Shown here piece by piece: positions 6,071 to 8,476 of a stretch of DNA of 8,476 bases. The notes beneath the pieces are model-generated. The model was not told where the DNA came from. It was given only the letters and a program-made list of their open reading frames with translations, and searched no databases. The position numbers and the translations under genes are program-made. The stretch covers positions 1-8,476 of the forward strand of contig CAISDD010000318.1 in the NCBI GenBank assembly GCA_903883985.1, read 5' to 3'. Numbering within the stretch: the first letter of the stretch is position 1; every line of letters begins with the position of its first letter. This DNA is from an uncultured Pseudomonadota bacterium (GTDB lineage Bacteria > Pseudomonadota > Gammaproteobacteria > Burkholderiales > Thiobacillaceae).

Positions 6071-6589
6071 CTACAACCCGGTGCGCTCGTAGAGGTCGTC
6101 GAGGCAGAGCGTGGTATGAGCCGGGCCGCAGCTCAGCGCCACGATATCCTCCTCGTCCAAGGTCTGTTCCAGCCACCCAGCCCCGTCCTTACCACCGTCC
6201 TTGCCACCGAGGTTACCAAGCTCACGGCTGCGGATGCGGGCATGACGCTTTTCAGAGTCGATCAGCAGGTAATAACGCAGGTCGGGAAGGTCGCGGTAAT
6301 GCAGCCATTTTTCCCGCTCGTCGATGCTGGCGGTGGAGGGCGAGAGTACTTCGACGATGAGGCAGGGGCCTATGCGGTAGAGCGGATGGTCGTCGCCTGG
6401 ATGGGGACAGACCAGCATCACGTCCGGGTAGTAGAAGGCCCGCCAGGCTTCCACCTTCACCTTCATGTCGGCAATGAAGACCTCACAGGGTGTGCCGCGT
6501 ATGGCGGTATCCAATTTGGTTGCGACATTGAGGGAAGTCCGATTGTGTCGCGCACTCGCCCCCGCCATGGCGTAAGTCTCACCGGCCAC
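6071..6589 (-). CDS. Uma2-family (PD-(D/E)XK nuclease-like) protein; 5' end uncertain, possibly a decaying gene
   Basis: Uma2 (DUF820) proteins have a restriction-endonuclease-like fold, are common in multicopy families, and have no settled role. Visible family motifs are YAMAGAS-RHN, FIADMKVKV, YYPDVMLVC (the acidic PD residue), LIVEVLSPST (acidic Glu) and DEREKWLHYRDLPDLRYYLLID (Lys), so the putative active site looks complete. The listed start is a GTG at 6589, the only normal start codon upstream of the YAMAGAS motif in frame, but it lies inside the conserved region. The frame stays open to 6670 and there encodes a convincing family N-terminus (LKHETLSESEYLESEELAPR, then KREYVAGETYAMAG) with no ATG, GTG or TTG. 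Counted from a CTG at 6661 the protein would be 196 residues, a normal length. A GGKDGGKDG insertion comes from a 12-bp repeat. It follows rpiA on the same strand. Confidence 0.8.
   Translation of the reverse strand: MAGETYAMAGASARHNRTSLNVATKLDTAIRGTPCEVFIADMKVKVEAWRAFYYPDVMLVCPHPGDDHPLYRIGPCLIVEVLSPSTASIDEREKWLHYRDLPDLRYYLLIDSEKRHARIRSRELGNLGGKDGGKDGAGWLEQTLDEEDIVALSCGPAHTTLCLDDLYERTGL
6184..6219. repeat. 12-bp tandem repeat inside the Uma2 gene
   Basis: CGTCCTTACCAC, CGTCCTTGCCAC and a degraded third unit CGAGGTTACCAA stand in tandem. In the Uma2 frame they encode LGNLGGKDGGKDG, a Gly/Lys/Asp-rich loop. Whole-codon units can expand or shrink without frameshift. Confidence 0.55.
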
Positions 6590-6693
6590 GTACTCGCGTT
6601 TCCTCGGGGCGAGTTCCTCGCTTTCTAGGTATTCAGACTCGCTCAGCGTCTCGTGCTTCAGCTGCCAATGTCAGTTCCGCTCGGCCGTTCCGA

Positions 6694-6714
6694 AGGCCCT
6701 CCCCCTCGGGGGGA
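6694..6714. repeat. GC hairpin between rpiA and the Uma2 gene
   Basis: TCCCCC (6700-6705), loop TCG and GGGGGA (6709-6714) form a 6-bp stem preceded by GGCCC. It resembles the larger hairpins at 5936-5958. On the minus strand it lies about 40 bases after the rpiA stop without a T-run, and just upstream of where the Uma2 start should be. Confidence 0.4.
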
Positions 6715-6756
6715 AACGAGCGCAGACAGTCAGGGGGCTGTTTCATGTCAGTCTCT

Positions 6757-7416
6757 TCACCGTTTGAAAGTCTGCACGCCTTCCTGGGTACCCATGAGGC
6801 AGATATCGGCGCCGCGGCGGGCGAACAAGCCGACGGTGACCACACCGACGATCTGGTTGATTTCCGTCTCCAGCGCCACCGGGTCGAGGATGGACATACC
6901 ATGCACATCGAGGATGACGTTGCCGTTGTCGGTGGTGAAACCGGAACGCAACACCGGGTTGCCGCCCAGCTTGACCAGTTGCCGGGCCACATAGGAGCGC
7001 GCCATCGGGATCACTTCGACGGGGAGCGGGAAGGCGCCCATCACGTCCACCAGTTTGCTCTGGTCGATGATGCAGACAAATTTCTTGGCACAGGCAGCGA
7101 CGATCTTCTCGCGCGTCAGCGCTCCGCCGCCGCCCTTGATCATGGCCAGGTGCGGAGTGATTTCGTCGGCCCCGTCGACGTAGACTTCCATTTCGCCGGC
7201 TTCATTCAGGTCGATCACGCGGATGCCATGGCTTTTCAGGCGCTCGGCGGTCGCCACGCTGGAGGCCACGGCGGCGTCGATCCGGCCCTTGATGTGGGCG
7301 AGTTCGTCGATGAAAAAATTGGCGGTGGAGCCGGTGCCCACGCCGATGATGCCGGCCGGGACGTATTGGATTGCGGCACGTGCCGTGGCTTGTTTCATTT
7401 CGTCTTGAGTCATCAT
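6757..7416 (-). CDS. rpiA: Ribose-5-phosphate isomerase A
   Basis: RpiA interconverts ribose 5-phosphate and ribulose 5-phosphate in the non-oxidative pentose phosphate pathway (and the Calvin cycle in autotrophs), in the cytoplasm. The product has 219 residues, the usual length. The phosphate-binding loop GVGTGSTANFFI (25-36), SSVATAERL, VDGADEI with Asp81 and Asp84, KGGGGALTREK with Lys94 and Glu103, and DQSKLV with Lys121 are all present, at the same numbering as I recall for the E. coli catalytic residues. The start at 7416 is preceded by GGAG (7426-7423) at 6 bases; the next codon is also ATG (7413), so either could be used. It is divergent from ilvA, an arrangement also known in Pseudomonas, and is followed on the same strand by the Uma2 gene. 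Confidence 0.97.
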   Translation of the reverse strand: MMTQDEMKQATARAAIQYVPAGIIGVGTGSTANFFIDELAHIKGRIDAAVASSVATAERLKSHGIRVIDLNEAGEMEVYVDGADEITPHLAMIKGGGGALTREKIVAACAKKFVCIIDQSKLVDVMGAFPLPVEVIPMARSYVARQLVKLGGNPVLRSGFTTDNGNVILDVHGMSILDPVALETEINQIVGVVTVGLFARRGADICLMGTQEGVQTFKR

Positions 7417-7462
7417 GATACGCTCCGTCGATTACGGCTTTGTCGTTTGCAGCCAAGCCGCG

Positions 7463-7471
7463 AGAATAGCA
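7463..7471 (-). promoter_or_regulatory. Candidate extended -10 promoter of rpiA
   Basis: On the minus strand TGC-TATTCT (7471-7463) forms an extended -10 element 46 bases before the rpiA ATG. No clear -35 is seen, as is common with extended -10 promoters. The 138-bp rpiA-ilvA gap also holds GGCCCTCCCTTTGGGG (7475-7490) and the palindrome GCCCGCGGGC (7511-7520). No convincing ilvA promoter was found. Confidence 0.4.
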
Positions 7472-7554
7472 CCCGGCCCTCCCTTTGGGGTGGCGCGGCC
7501 TTGGGGGCGTGCCCGCGGGCGCAGCGTATTCCTAGATAGCGACGGATAAATGAA

Positions 7555-8476
7555 ATGACCGATTACCTTGAGCGCATCCTGCTCGCCCGCGTCTACGACG
7601 TGGCGATCGAATCTCCCCTGGAGGAGGCCGCGAACCTTTCCCGGCGCCTGGGCAACACCCTGCTTCTGAAGCGCGAGGACATGCAGCCCGTGTTTTCCTT
7701 CAAGTTGCGCGGCGCGTACAACAAGATGGTCGGTTTAACCCAAGCCCAGCTAAAACGCGGCGTGGTGGCGGCTTCCGCCGGTAATCATGCCCAGGGGGTG
7801 GCGCTTGCGGCTCAGGTATTGGGGTGCGAGGCGACCATCGTCATGCCCGAGACCACGCCTGCGATCAAGGTGGACGCGGTGGCCAAGCGCGGGGCCAAGG
7901 TGGTGTTGCATGGCGACTCCTACGATGACGCCTACTCTCACGCGAAAATCATCGCCAAACAGGAAAAGAAGGTCTTTGTTCACCCCTATGACGATCCGGA
8001 AGTCATCGCAGGGCAAGGCACCATAGGCATGGAACTGCTGCGTCAGGCGCGCACGCCGATCGACGCGGTGTTCGTGCCGGTGGGCGGTGGCGGCCTGATC
8101 GCCGGGATCGCCGCCTACCTCAAGCGTTTGAGGCCGGAAATCAAGGTGATCGGCGTCGAGCCGGAAGACGCCGATGCCATGGCGCGCAGCCTGTGCAAGA
8201 AGGAGCGCATCATCCTGCCCCAGGTCGGGCTATTTGCCGATGGCGTGGCGGTGAAACAGGTGGGCGAGGAAACCTTCCGCCTGTGTCAGCTCTACGTGGA
8301 TGAAATCATCCGCGTCAGCAACGACGCCATCTGTGCCGCGATCAAGGACGTGTTCGAGGATACGCGCTCGATCCTGGAGCCGGCCGGCGCCTTGGGAGTG
8401 GCCGGCGCGAAATTCTGGGTCGCGCGCGAGAAGGCGAAGAACAAGCATCTGGTCGCCATCGCCAGCGGCGCCAACA
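7555..8476 (+). CDS. ilvA: L-threonine ammonia-lyase (threonine deaminase), N-terminal 307 residues; 3' end outside window
   Basis: IlvA is the PLP enzyme that deaminates threonine to 2-oxobutanoate, the first committed step of isoleucine synthesis. The frame runs open to the window end. Visible motifs are FSFKLRGAYNKM with the PLP-binding Lys50, SAGNHAQGVA (74-83), VMPETTP, PVGGGGLIAGIA with the phosphate-cradling Gly177-180, GVEPEDADAM, FADGVAVKQVG and LEPAGALGVAGAK. The strong similarity to biosynthetic IlvA (GNTLLLKREDMQPVFSFKLRGAY at the start) suggests the roughly 500-residue form with C-terminal ACT-like regulatory domains, but that part is not in the window, so isoleucine feedback control is inferred only. 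The start ATG at 7555 has a weak GGA (7544-7546) eight bases upstream. An overlapping ATG at 7550 is out of frame. No leader peptide or attenuator is seen upstream. Confidence 0.96.
   Translation, partial: MTDYLERILLARVYDVAIESPLEEAANLSRRLGNTLLLKREDMQPVFSFKLRGAYNKMVGLTQAQLKRGVVAASAGNHAQGVALAAQVLGCEATIVMPETTPAIKVDAVAKRGAKVVLHGDSYDDAYSHAKIIAKQEKKVFVHPYDDPEVIAGQGTIGMELLRQARTPIDAVFVPVGGGGLIAGIAAYLKRLRPEIKVIGVEPEDADAMARSLCKKERIILPQVGLFADGVAVKQVGEETFRLCQLYVDEIIRVSNDAICAAIKDVFEDTRSILEPAGALGVAGAKFWVAREKAKNKHLVAIASGAN

Noticed and set aside
6017..6628. Plus-strand frame of 203 codons opposite the Uma2 gene
   Set aside because: It has no family motif or good RBS. The opposite strand shows the ordered Uma2 motifs.
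6745..7539. Plus-strand frame of 264 codons opposite rpiA
   Set aside because: It is His/Asp-rich antisense translation of rpiA, whose catalytic residues are all in place on the minus strand.

Overview
The window is a GC-rich piece of a proteobacterial chromosome made mostly of core genes. The acetylglutamate kinase reads most like betaproteobacterial versions, from memory of the family. The back-to-back rpiA/ilvA pair also occurs in Pseudomonas. I therefore place the organism in the Beta-/Gammaproteobacteria, leaning beta, without naming a genus. No phage gene, transposase, CRISPR array, tRNA or rRNA is visible.

Layout from left to right: (1) the 3' end of nuoN (complex I subunit N), closing a nuo operon that begins outside the window; (2) on the opposite strand, a small secreted Cys-motif protein that resembles HvfA-type copper-binding RiPP precursors (EGKCG repeats), with no modification enzyme beside it; (3) divergent from it, a small heat-shock protein (Hsp20) with a heat-shock-like promoter and a textbook terminator; (4) argB, of the long, arginine-sensitive type; (5) a PsiE-family membrane protein on the minus strand; (6) divergent from that, an 858-residue coiled-coil protein with DUF349 repeats, whose stop codon lies inside a REP-like palindrome; (7) about 330 bp without a gene, full of repeat-like palindromes; (8) on the minus strand, rpiA followed by a Uma2-family (PD-(D/E)XK nuclease-like) gene whose conserved N-terminus is present but has no normal start codon; (9) on the plus strand, divergent from rpiA, the first two thirds of ilvA (threonine deaminase).

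The genes do not form one pathway. nuoN belongs to respiration, argB to arginine synthesis, ilvA to isoleucine synthesis and rpiA to the pentose phosphate/Calvin pathway. The HvfA-like gene and hsp20 share a 215-bp divergent control region and may both be stress-induced. The most interesting items are the orphan HvfA-like precursor, the start-less Uma2 gene next to a GC hairpin, and the dense small inverted repeats between genes.
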